Assembly: GCF_900101765.1 (NCBI RefSeq)
Contig: NZ_LT627735.1
Span: 372,001-436,000 of the forward strand
DNA from: Nonlabens sp. Hel1_33_55
GTDB lineage: Bacteria > Bacteroidota > Bacteroidia > Flavobacteriales > Flavobacteriaceae
Reading direction: 5' to 3'
DNA length: 64,000 nt
Shown: one piece after another, positions 25,728 through 34,186 of the stretch
How positions within the stretch are numbered: position 1 is the first letter of the stretch
Layout: every line of letters begins with the position of its first letter
Made by a program: the position numbers and the translations under genes
The notes under the pieces: generated by a model
The model's database searches: none
Told to the model about the DNA's origin: nothing
The model's input: the letters and a program-made list of their open reading frames with translations, nothing else

Positions 25728-26681
25728 ATGGGAAATGAAAAAATTTTGGTTAGTATCTGCTGCACTGTTTATAATCATGAAAATTATATTCAAAAATGTC
25801 TTGAGGGTTTCTTAGAGCAGGAAACAGATTTTGAATATGAAATACTTGTTTTTGATGATGCTTCAAAAGATAACTCTCAAGAAATCATTAAGAGATTTGC
25901 AGATAAAAATCCCTCCATTAAAACGTTTCTTCAAACAGAGAATCAATGGGTGCAGAAGATTTATGGATTGATAGATTTTATGTTTCCCGCGGCTAAGGGA
26001 GAATACATTGCACTTTGTGAAGGCGATGATTACTGGACAGACCCACTAAAACTGCAAAAACAGGTTGATCTAATAAGGAGATCAAAGGATTGCAATATGG
26101 TAGTTTCAGACAGTCAGTATCTCTATCAAGCAACTGATAGTTTTAAAGATTTCAACGTTCCCAGTAAATTTATATCTTCTACTAATAAAGTGAGTCTTGA
26201 ATACATTTTTCTTAAAAAGGGAGTGGTTTTTAGTACCGCTTCTTTTTTGTTTAAAAAACATATTTTAGACAATGCTTTTGATGAATTGCTTAAGAATATA
26301 TCGGTAGGAGATCGTGCTCTACAATTGAGAGCCATTTTAGATGGTTCTATCTATATAGTTCCAGAACAAATGACGGTCTATAGAGTCGCATTTACTGGAA
26401 GTTCTTGGACCGCAGCAAACTCGTCAAAATATGATCCAGATCGCCTTACCAGGCTTTTAAAATTTCAGGATTTCTTAAACAAATGGTCAAATTATAAATT
26501 CGATAAGTACATCGGTTTTTCTAAGTCAGGCAATGTTGTAACTGAAGTGAATAGATCCAGTTTAAAATTATCCAAATGGCAGCAACTAAAATTACTATTT
26601 AGACATCGCCAGGCCGTTACGTGGAGCGATTGGTTTTTTATACTTCCAAGGGTTGCATTGAAGCGCAACCGTCTATTCTAA
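25728..26681 (+). CDS. Glycosyltransferase family 2
   Basis: A 317-residue GT-A enzyme. SICCTVYNHENYIQKCLEG is the GT2 opening, FDDASKDNSQEII carries the first Asp pair, and LCEGDDYWTDPLKLQKQ is the GT2 EGDDYW metal-binding segment. An inverting transfer onto the lipid-linked repeat unit is expected. It lies in the AT-rich stretch and ends the tightly packed run from 17086; a 234-nt gap follows. Confidence 0.88.
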   Translation: MGNEKILVSICCTVYNHENYIQKCLEGFLEQETDFEYEILVFDDASKDNSQEIIKRFADKNPSIKTFLQTENQWVQKIYGLIDFMFPAAKGEYIALCEGDDYWTDPLKLQKQVDLIRRSKDCNMVVSDSQYLYQATDSFKDFNVPSKFISSTNKVSLEYIFLKKGVVFSTASFLFKKHILDNAFDELLKNISVGDRALQLRAILDGSIYIVPEQMTVYRVAFTGSSWTAANSSKYDPDRLTRLLKFQDFLNKWSNYKFDKYIGFSKSGNVVTEVNRSSLKLSKWQQLKLLFRHRQAVTWSDWFFILPRVALKRNRLF

Positions 26682-26915
26682 ATAATTTAGATAGATAATT
26701 GTGATTTGATACATGGTTTGGTTAAGCCATGATCAATTCCCATTGATTCCTCTTTAAGACAAAAAAGATAGAAGGTTAAAGCTCTTATTAATTCGCTTTC
26801 ACGCTTGTTAACCGTACGAATTTTCCCCTATATTGCCTTCTTTAAGAAGTGATAACGCTGGATCATAATTACAATAGTCACATACAGCGTTTATTGAGTA
26901 TGTGATAGCCTAAGA
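26682..26915. other. Non-coding gap with two hairpins
   Basis: Holds CATGGTTT-GGTT-AAGCCATG (26712-26731) immediately followed by ATCAAT-TCCC-ATTGAT (about 26732-26747), and a half-copy of the palindrome (CGCTTTC near 26794). Neither hairpin has a T-run. No promoter box was recognised. Confidence 0.5.
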
Positions 26916-27941
26916 ATGCACATGAGGAATAATTCGATTGATTTACTTAGGTTTTTAGGCTTGATGATGGTTATACTAGCCCACACATCCACACCTACGT
27001 TTTTTCTACAGATCAGAAATTTTGATGTTCCGTTGATCGTGCTCATCTCTGGAATTTCCTTCAAGCTTTCCTATAAAAATGATATTACGTATCTGAGTTA
27101 CGTTTGGAAACGGATTAAAAGATTGGTGTTTCCGGTATGGATATTCTTAACCCTGTTCTTCTTGGTATTTGAGATATTCCTGCCAGGTAAGATTAGCAAT
27201 AGAGAGATCGTGACCTCATACGCCTTTTTATCGGGAATAGGCTATGTTTGGATAATTAGGGTATTTCTTATGGTGGCGCTAATAGCCCCTTTTCTATATA
27301 TCATTGAACGTCGCATAAAGGGAAATAAAGTTTTTTTCTTATTTCTCATCCTTATATTCTTATCCTATGAATTTTTGGTTTATTTCTCATACGCATACTT
27401 TGTCGATCAAGGCAATCTGAATGTACTAGGTAGCATTATCTTTTGTATCAAACCTTATTCCATCATCTATTTATTGGGAATGCGCTTGATCAAATTTTCT
27501 CAAAAAGGTATCAAATCGCTATTTATCTTTTTCTTGATTCTTTTTTTAATCTTGGGAGTTTGCTTGTATATTATTAATCAGGAGCTTATTCCTACACAGG
27601 ACTTTAAATATCCCATATCTACGTATTATCTATCCTATGCCTTGATGTTCTCTTTATTTTTATTTTATATAGCTGATGATATTTGGAAATTACTGAATGA
27701 ATTTCAAAAGAAGCTTGTAGTTTTTATATCCATGAACTCGATTTGGACCTATTTGTGGCATATACCTTTAATCTTTTTAATAGGTAAAATTGATCTTCAT
27801 TTTCTAATTGAATACGCAATAGTCGTTATTGCCGCCTTTTCCATTGTGTATGCTCAGGTATTCGTGATCGATCGCATCATGGTTCCAAGAATCAAGAATA
27901 AAAAAGTAGCCAAGGTCTTTAGAGGCCTATTTACTGGTTAG
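26916..27941 (+). CDS. Acyltransferase family 3 (OafA/YrhL-like) membrane protein
   Basis: A 341-residue polytopic protein with about 10 hydrophobic segments. NSIDLLRFLGLMMVILAHTS carries the conserved Arg and His of acyltransferase-3 proteins, which O-acetylate or otherwise acylate exported sugars. C-terminal basic tail (RIKNKKVAKVF). It stands apart, with gaps of 234 and 308 nt on either side, so it may have its own transcript. Start is ATG 26916; ATG 26922 is an equally good alternative. Confidence 0.83.
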   Translation: MHMRNNSIDLLRFLGLMMVILAHTSTPTFFLQIRNFDVPLIVLISGISFKLSYKNDITYLSYVWKRIKRLVFPVWIFLTLFFLVFEIFLPGKISNREIVTSYAFLSGIGYVWIIRVFLMVALIAPFLYIIERRIKGNKVFFLFLILIFLSYEFLVYFSYAYFVDQGNLNVLGSIIFCIKPYSIIYLLGMRLIKFSQKGIKSLFIFFLILFLILGVCLYIINQELIPTQDFKYPISTYYLSYALMFSLFLFYIADDIWKLLNEFQKKLVVFISMNSIWTYLWHIPLIFLIGKIDLHFLIEYAIVVIAAFSIVYAQVFVIDRIMVPRIKNKKVAKVFRGLFTG

Positions 27942-28249
27942 ATCATTCATTTATAGAAACATTATTAGAGTAAACGCTTGCTTTTACGCAGAAAAAGATT
28001 GCATTTAAATCTTTAAAAAGGTATTAAATTCATGATCCTTCCAATTAATCAGCGACGTTGAATGTCTTTAATTTTTCGTTGGATGGAATGGCAGTTTTCC
28101 ATGTTCAATGCACGATACCTTAATTGATCGATGACAGCATTATTTTATATGGACTATTTTAGGCATTTTTGCAGCTGATTGAGGAATTGCCTTAAGACCT
28201 AAAGTAAGGTTTCAAAATACGGTAGCTTACGCTATTACACACATTCAAA
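27942..28249. other. Non-coding gap, AT-rich
   Basis: No ORF. The only structure noted is an AT-rich hairpin AAAGATT/AATCTTT (27994-28014) with no T-run. No TAnnTTTG box was found before the next gene. Confidence 0.5.
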
Positions 28250-29335
28250 ATGAAGATCATACGTCTTACAACATTACTGGATTTTGGCGGTCAGGAAAGA
28301 AAATATATTTCCTTTACAGAAGATCAAACCATGCTGCATCACAAGTATATTTTTGCGGCAATAGGTCGTGGTGGCAATGCAGAAAAAATTATAAGGGGAA
28401 GAGGTTTTGAGGTAAGGGTTTTCAACCTCAGTCCATCCATAAAGTCGTTGTCCAACATAAAATATCTGTACAAATGGATAAAAAGCGAGCAGCCAGACAT
28501 TGTGCATACCGCTGCCGCCGAGGCTAATTTTCATGGTATTATAGCAGCCCGACTAGCTGGCGTGCCTGTGATCATAGGAGAAGAAATTGGGATTCCAACA
28601 CATTCTAAAATTGCCATCAAGGCTTTTGAAACCATTTACAGATTTGCACAGGCAGTCATTTGCGTTTCAAGAGCCGTAAAAGAGCATTTGGTTAATATAG
28701 GCGAGATCCCAGCGACTAAAGGCATCGTGCTCTACAATCCGGTTAGTAAGCCACGGACCTTTTCAAAAACCAACTCTGATAAATTCCGTATTGTTTTTGT
28801 GGGTAGGCTGGAGCATGTGAAGAATGTCAAGACATTGATCAAGGCTTTTGCGGCAATGCAGCATAAGGATAAATGCACACTTACAATTGTAGGCAATGGT
28901 GCTCAGCGGTCAGAGATTGAAGCCTTGATCAATGAGCTACAGCTCACTAATGTTGTGATGCAGGGTTTTCAGGACACGCCTGAAAAATTTGTGTCACAGG
29001 CAAATCTTTTCGTGCTACCGTCATTTTCTGAAGGTTTTGGGATTGCCGTGGTTGAGGCCATGATGCAGGGAATACCTTGTCTATGTTCTCAGGTAGGTGG
29101 CATTCCAGAATTTATAACAAACGATGACAATGGCTGGTTGTTTGACCCCAATAATGTAGGTCAACTCACGCAACAGATGGATAAAATCCAGGCAATGGAT
29201 AAGGACAGATTGGAAGAAGTAGGTCTTAAGGGTCTCGCTTTCGCGAAAGCGAACTTTACCAGCAAAATTTACATCAAGAAACTGGAGTCTATCTATGAGG
29301 AATTATTTGAAAAATCACGACACAACAAGAAATAA
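28250..29335 (+). CDS. Glycosyltransferase family 4
   Basis: A 361-residue GT-B enzyme. LLDFGGQERKYISF replaces the usual GGAE entry, PDIVHTAAAEANFHGIIAA follows, and the C-terminal half has IVFVGRLEHVKNVKTLI and the donor-binding FVLPSFSEGFGIAVVEAMMQG with both conserved Glu residues. A retaining transferase is expected. A perfect palindrome (29236-29251) is read as AFAKA near the C-terminus. The next glycosyltransferase begins 9 nt later. Confidence 0.9.
   Translation: MKIIRLTTLLDFGGQERKYISFTEDQTMLHHKYIFAAIGRGGNAEKIIRGRGFEVRVFNLSPSIKSLSNIKYLYKWIKSEQPDIVHTAAAEANFHGIIAARLAGVPVIIGEEIGIPTHSKIAIKAFETIYRFAQAVICVSRAVKEHLVNIGEIPATKGIVLYNPVSKPRTFSKTNSDKFRIVFVGRLEHVKNVKTLIKAFAAMQHKDKCTLTIVGNGAQRSEIEALINELQLTNVVMQGFQDTPEKFVSQANLFVLPSFSEGFGIAVVEAMMQGIPCLCSQVGGIPEFITNDDNGWLFDPNNVGQLTQQMDKIQAMDKDRLEEVGLKGLAFAKANFTSKIYIKKLESIYEELFEKSRHNKK
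29236..29251. repeat. 16-bp palindrome (perfect copy, in GT4 gene)
   Basis: CGCTTTCGCGAAAGCG inside the GT4 gene, read as Ala-Phe-Ala-Lys-Ala within GLAFAKANFT, where ordinary GT4 proteins have a similar-length helix. Confidence 0.9.
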
Positions 29336-29344
29336 CCAGTACCT

Positions 29345-30544
29345 ATGGCCATAGCCCGAAAAAATGTCTTGTTTATCTCTTGGGATGGTCCACAGACCAG
29401 CTATATGGAAGGCCTATTCTTACCTATTTTCAAGGCGATAAGTGAGCAGGCCGCATTTGATTTTCACGTTATTCAATACACATGGGCAGGTCGTGAAAAG
29501 CTAGCTGCCATACAAAAGGTCGCAACAGAATTCAACATAAGATATACCAGCCATAAGGTGCGACGCAAGCCTACCGGTAGTATTGGCAGCATACATACCT
29601 TGTTGACAGGCTCGGGATTTATAAAAAAATATATCAGGAAAAACGATATCGATATTGTGATGCCCAGAAGCAATTATCCGGCTTATCTAGTTTCAAAACT
29701 CAAGTCAAAAGATCTCAAAATAGTTTTTGATGCAGATGGACTAGCGTTGGAAGAACGTGTTGATTTTGCGGGCTTGAAAAAGGAAAGTTTTATGCACCGC
29801 TTTTTTTCAAAGGTAGAACGCGAACTGTTGCAAAAAGCAGATGCTGTTCTTACCAGGTCAAATAAATCCATCGATATACATCTTGAAAAGATAGGAGTAG
29901 GCAATAGAGGTAAATTCTATAAGGTACTCAATGGAAGAGATATAGGAACCTTTAAGCCAGATCCCGATCTAAGAAAGGAGAAAAGGCAAGAATTGTTGCT
30001 TGATCCGCAACAGACACTATTTGTATATTGTGGTTCCTTGGGGCCGCAGTACGGTTGGGATGAAATGCTGGCCATATTTAAGGGATATCAACGTCAAGAT
30101 GAGGACGCGCATTTCCTGATACTTTCTGGCAACCAAAAATTTGCCTTGGATAAAATCCCTAGCCAGCTCAAGAATAAAATCACAGTAATGTCGGTTCCAT
30201 TTGATCAGGTTCCTGCCTATCTCAGTGCCGCAGATATTGCTTTTGCAATACGGCAACCTACCTATAGCATGCAGGGCGTGTCGCCCATAAAATTGGGTGA
30301 ATATCTGTTGATGGAACTGCCCACGATTGCTTCTAAAGGAGTAGGCGATACAGATGAGATCATCAACGGTCTGGATGGCGCGTTCATTTTTGATCACAAT
30401 GATGGAGCAATCGTTGATAAAGCTATTACATTTGCAAAAAACTCCCGTAATGTGGACGTTACTAAGTTGAGACAAAGAGGAATCGAACATTTCTCCATGC
30501 AACAAAGCGCAAGCAGTTATATAGAAGCACTGACCAATTTATAG
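29345..30544 (+). CDS. Glycosyltransferase family 4
   Basis: A 399-residue GT-B protein. N-terminal FISWDGPQTSYMEGLFLPIF, a PDSNYPAYL-like acceptor segment, DADGLALEERVDF in the middle, and C-terminal TLFVYCGSLGPQYGWDEML with the donor region QPTYSMQGVSPIKLGEYLLME carrying the conserved Glu. It fits between another GT4 and the epimerase with 9-nt gaps. Sugar specificity cannot be read from sequence. Confidence 0.85.
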   Translation: MAIARKNVLFISWDGPQTSYMEGLFLPIFKAISEQAAFDFHVIQYTWAGREKLAAIQKVATEFNIRYTSHKVRRKPTGSIGSIHTLLTGSGFIKKYIRKNDIDIVMPRSNYPAYLVSKLKSKDLKIVFDADGLALEERVDFAGLKKESFMHRFFSKVERELLQKADAVLTRSNKSIDIHLEKIGVGNRGKFYKVLNGRDIGTFKPDPDLRKEKRQELLLDPQQTLFVYCGSLGPQYGWDEMLAIFKGYQRQDEDAHFLILSGNQKFALDKIPSQLKNKITVMSVPFDQVPAYLSAADIAFAIRQPTYSMQGVSPIKLGEYLLMELPTIASKGVGDTDEIINGLDGAFIFDHNDGAIVDKAITFAKNSRNVDVTKLRQRGIEHFSMQQSASSYIEALTNL

Positions 30545-30553
30545 AAAACGACA

Positions 30554-31684
30554 ATGAAAAATATATTGATTACCGGCGGCGCTGGTTTTATAGGCTCCAA
30601 CCTCGCACTGCATCTGATTGAAAAAGGATTCACTATTACCGTACTGGATAACCTTTCAAAACAGATCCACGGCGATGATCAGGATTCCTCACTTTATAAG
30701 AGCATCAAAAACAAGGTCACGTTTATCAAAGGAGACGTAAGAAACCTCGCCGACTGGGAAACCGCTCTTAAGGATCAACATGCCGTCATCCACCTCGCAG
30801 CAGAAACTGGTACGGGTCAATCCATGTATGAAGTGCAGCGATATGTTGACGTCAATGTGAATGGAACAGCCATATTATTGGATTATCTGGTAAATAAAGA
30901 TCATTCCATTAGAAAGGTAGTAGTAGCTTCTTCCAGAGCTATCTATGGGGAAGGCAAGTATAATTGCTCTCAACATGGCGCGGTATTTCCAGATGAACGC
31001 ATTGAAAAGCATCTAGAAAAGGGAGATTTTGAGCCTAAATGTCCTGTCTGTCAACAAACCGTGCAACTTGAACCTACTGATGAGAGTTCAAAAATACATC
31101 CTTCATCAATTTATGGTATCACTAAGCAGAATCAAGAGCAAATGGTTTTGAATATCTGTCAGTCGCTGGATATCGCAGCTGCCGCATTCAGATATCAAAA
31201 TGTGTACGGTCCAGGTCAATCACTCAAGAATCCATATACTGGCATACTATCCATATTTTCCACACAAATAAGAAATGGAAATGACCTCAATATTTTTGAG
31301 GATGGTCAGGAAAGCCGCGATTTTGTTTATATCGATGATGTCGTTCATGCGACAACGCTTGCCATAGAAAACAATGAAGTCACGCAAAAAGTCTATAATG
31401 TTGGTTCTGGAGAGGCAACAACCGTACTCGAGGTTGCAGAAACTTTAAAAGAGCTATACGATTCTTCCATCGCGATCACGGTAACGGGCAATTATCGTTT
31501 GGGAGATATACGCCACAACTATGCAGATAATTCTAGAATTGAAAATGAATTAGGCTTCAAGCCGAAATTCAATTTCAAAAAAGGAGTGACAGAATTTGCA
31601 AAATGGGTTAAGACTGAAGCTATTGAAGAAGATCGTTATGCAAAGTCCATTGAAGAAATGAAGAAAAAAGGACTGTTCAAATAA
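30554..31684 (+). CDS. NAD-dependent epimerase, dTDP-L-rhamnose 4-epimerase-like
   Basis: Extended SDR of 376 residues. ILITGGAGFIGSNLALHL at the start, HLAAETGTGQSMYE, VVASSRAIYGEGKYNC, an inserted Cys/His segment (YNCSQHG and KCPVCQQ at about 135-175), then catalytic Tyr/Lys in SSIYGITKQNQEQM and FRYQNVYGPGQSL. The Cys-rich insertion and FRYQNVYGPGQSL wording are those of dTDP-L-rhamnose 4-epimerases making dTDP-6-deoxy-L-talose. The rhamnose donor is made by rfbBCDA in this window. Assignment is by recalled similarity, so moderate. Confidence 0.8.
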   Translation: MKNILITGGAGFIGSNLALHLIEKGFTITVLDNLSKQIHGDDQDSSLYKSIKNKVTFIKGDVRNLADWETALKDQHAVIHLAAETGTGQSMYEVQRYVDVNVNGTAILLDYLVNKDHSIRKVVVASSRAIYGEGKYNCSQHGAVFPDERIEKHLEKGDFEPKCPVCQQTVQLEPTDESSKIHPSSIYGITKQNQEQMVLNICQSLDIAAAAFRYQNVYGPGQSLKNPYTGILSIFSTQIRNGNDLNIFEDGQESRDFVYIDDVVHATTLAIENNEVTQKVYNVGSGEATTVLEVAETLKELYDSSIAITVTGNYRLGDIRHNYADNSRIENELGFKPKFNFKKGVTEFAKWVKTEAIEEDRYAKSIEEMKKKGLFK

Positions 31685-31698
31685 ATAGCTGGAACGCC

Positions 31699-32946
31699 AT
31701 GAAATATATTTTCTTTACGATGAATAGTTTTGCCCATGAAGGTGGCGGTACCATCAGGATGACAGGCATCATGAATGAGCTGGCCAAAAGATGTAACGAG
31801 GTACTGTTCATATCCAACGTTACAAAAGAAATCACGTTGCATGAGTCCATTGAGCAGATCCATATTGATCTCTTATTCTCGGCTACAGACAAAAGAATAT
31901 TTCAGGGATTGGTTGCTGTATCTGACACCATGCTGGCAAATCTCCATTACAGGAAATTATTGAAAAGGCTCAAGGAAATTTATGCAAGTCTATCGATAGA
32001 AAATGCGCATCTTATCTTTTGTGAATATCTGGATAATTCCATCGGGTATTGGCTCAAAAAAAATGGTGTTATACCGCACTATACCAATGATCTTCATGGA
32101 GTAGCCACCCTTGAGCTTAAATTCCAAGCAGATCAGGCAAAAGGATTTGCTGAAAAATTGAAATTCTCTACCAAATATACCTTTTCGCAGTTACTGGATA
32201 AAAAGGTCTTCAACGCCGCAAACCGATTGATTTTTGCAAGCAGTGCGATGAAGGATTTCTTTGAAAACCTATACCCGGCGGTTGCTGATAAGGACAATTA
32301 TATTTTACCGTATTTGTTGAGTACCAGTTCCTTTAATGATGAGGTGGATGAAGGTATGCGCAACCAGATATTGCAACAATATAATATCACACCTGAAAAA
32401 AAAGTAATCCTGTTTGCCGGAGCATTCAAAAAAACAGGTGGTGTAGCAGATCTGATCAGGGCATTTAATAAGCTGGAAAGCGATCATGAAAACGCATTGC
32501 TTTTATTGATAGGCGATGGTTATGCCATGAAAGACTGCCAGGATCTTGTCGAGAAGAATAATCTCAACGACAGAGTTAAATTTATAGGTAGGACTAAGTA
32601 TAAGGAATTGAGAACTTATCAAAATATCTCAGATATATTGGTATGTCCTGATAAGCAAAACGTCTATTCTCAATTGATCATACATGTGAAGTATCTTGAT
32701 GCCTTGTTAGCGCAAAAGATTGTGATCAATGGTAAATTCAAAAGTGTTCAAGAAGTAAATATCGATGAGAAACTATCCCTCAACTTTGAGCCATCCAATA
32801 TTGAGGATCTTAAAAACACGCTGGAAAGGGCTCTTAAAAACACAGAAGCACTCAAGCAGAAATATATGGGCAGTAGGGCTTATGCGCTCAACAACCTAAC
32901 CTATGAATCCAAGATTGCAGAATTAGAAAAATATTCAAATCCCTAA
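31699..32946 (+). CDS. Glycosyltransferase family 4
   Basis: A 415-residue GT-B protein. FTMNSFAHEGGGTIRMTGIM is the acceptor-side entry, NDLHGVATLELKF the central segment, and VILFAGAFKKTGGVADLIRAF with LLLIGDGYAMKD the donor-side Rossmann. The late donor loop (DILVCPDKQNVYSQLIIHVKYLDAL) is divergent and lacks a clean E-x7-E. It probably adds one residue of the repeat unit. It follows the epimerase by 14 nt. Confidence 0.82.
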   Translation: MKYIFFTMNSFAHEGGGTIRMTGIMNELAKRCNEVLFISNVTKEITLHESIEQIHIDLLFSATDKRIFQGLVAVSDTMLANLHYRKLLKRLKEIYASLSIENAHLIFCEYLDNSIGYWLKKNGVIPHYTNDLHGVATLELKFQADQAKGFAEKLKFSTKYTFSQLLDKKVFNAANRLIFASSAMKDFFENLYPAVADKDNYILPYLLSTSSFNDEVDEGMRNQILQQYNITPEKKVILFAGAFKKTGGVADLIRAFNKLESDHENALLLLIGDGYAMKDCQDLVEKNNLNDRVKFIGRTKYKELRTYQNISDILVCPDKQNVYSQLIIHVKYLDALLAQKIVINGKFKSVQEVNIDEKLSLNFEPSNIEDLKNTLERALKNTEALKQKYMGSRAYALNNLTYESKIAELEKYSNP

Positions 32947-32972
32947 CCATTAAGAGTTAACGATACCACTTC

Positions 32973-34139
32973 ATGATTGATATCTTTGTTTTCCTTGTTG
33001 TTTTACTTTTGGGGATCAATGCCCACAAGGTATTGATTAAAGATGCAACCTATCAGGATATAAAGATAGCAAAATGGCTATGGATCTATCACGTGTCGTT
33101 CGGTGTGATTTATTGGGCATACATTAGATTTGGACCTGGCGGTGATGCGTTCGGCTATTACAATACAGGTAGTGTAATTGATATTGGTCAGGCATTACAG
33201 GCCTTTTACGTTCATGGGCCAGGTACTTTTGGCATGCATATTCTCAACGTGTTGCCCGCAAAGCTTATGGGCTTTTTCGGCTTATCCATGATCTATACGC
33301 TCATTGGTTACTTCGCTTTCTTGCTTTATTACGATTTTTTTAAAAATAGAATCCCATTCAATAGCAAACTAATGGGATACAACCTGTTTCCGCTCATTTT
33401 GTTTTTGCCCAATTTACACTTTTGGTCAGCTGGATTGGGCAAGGATACCATTCTATTTTTTTGCATCGCGTTATTCGTTCATGCAATGCAAGATCCAAAA
33501 AGATATTTTGTACGGATTATATTTTCTCTCGCATTATCTTATTTGATAAGACCGCACATCACTATTTTTCTTATTATTTCTTATGGGGTTGCCTTTATTT
33601 TGGATGGAAGGTTGAAGGCTTACCAGAAGGTATTCTTATTTTCTATAGCTTTAATTGGGTTCATATTATTGTTTGACAATATCCTGACCTATCTGAAAAT
33701 AGAAGAGCTAAATTTAGAAACGGTTGATCAATATAGTGATGCTCGCCTCGAGAATACCAGTAGATCGAGTACGGGAAGTGGACTGGATGTAAGCTCCTAT
33801 CCATTGCCATTAAAAATATTCACATTTCTTTACAGGCCGCTATTTTTTGATATCAATAATGCTCTGGCCGTAGTTGCTTCATTTGAAAATTTAATTCTGT
33901 TGGTTCTAACGTTGAAATATCTGGCGTCCAAACCATTCAGAGCGTTCAAGAAAGGTAGCTACCATATAAAGGCATTACTGATATTTTTAGTACTTGGAGC
34001 TGTCTCTTTCTCATTCATTTTGGGAAATCTAGGGATTATGCTTCGTCAAAAAAATATGTTCATGCCAGCATTGATTTTTACGGTAATGTGGGCAATTTCC
34101 TATCAATTCCAGTTCAGTAAAGCAATTCGGTCATCTTAG
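32973..34139 (+). CDS. Polytopic membrane protein, Wzy polymerase candidate (paralogue 1)
   Basis: A 388-residue protein with about 9-10 hydrophobic segments. Soluble-looking loops contain FGPGGDAFGYYNTG near residue 50, LPNLHFWSAGLGKDTILFF near 148, SYLIRPHITIFLIISYG near 190 and MLRQKNMFMPALIF near the end. Conserved Arg and His in periplasmic loops are typical of O-antigen polymerases, but I do not recognise a named family. The next gene encodes a diverged paralogue sharing these four blocks. Confidence 0.7.
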   Translation: MIDIFVFLVVLLLGINAHKVLIKDATYQDIKIAKWLWIYHVSFGVIYWAYIRFGPGGDAFGYYNTGSVIDIGQALQAFYVHGPGTFGMHILNVLPAKLMGFFGLSMIYTLIGYFAFLLYYDFFKNRIPFNSKLMGYNLFPLILFLPNLHFWSAGLGKDTILFFCIALFVHAMQDPKRYFVRIIFSLALSYLIRPHITIFLIISYGVAFILDGRLKAYQKVFLFSIALIGFILLFDNILTYLKIEELNLETVDQYSDARLENTSRSSTGSGLDVSSYPLPLKIFTFLYRPLFFDINNALAVVASFENLILLVLTLKYLASKPFRAFKKGSYHIKALLIFLVLGAVSFSFILGNLGIMLRQKNMFMPALIFTVMWAISYQFQFSKAIRSS

Positions 34140-34186
34140 GTACAGTTGGACATACAGTAAAAAATCGGTTCGAGTTTCCTGCTTTT

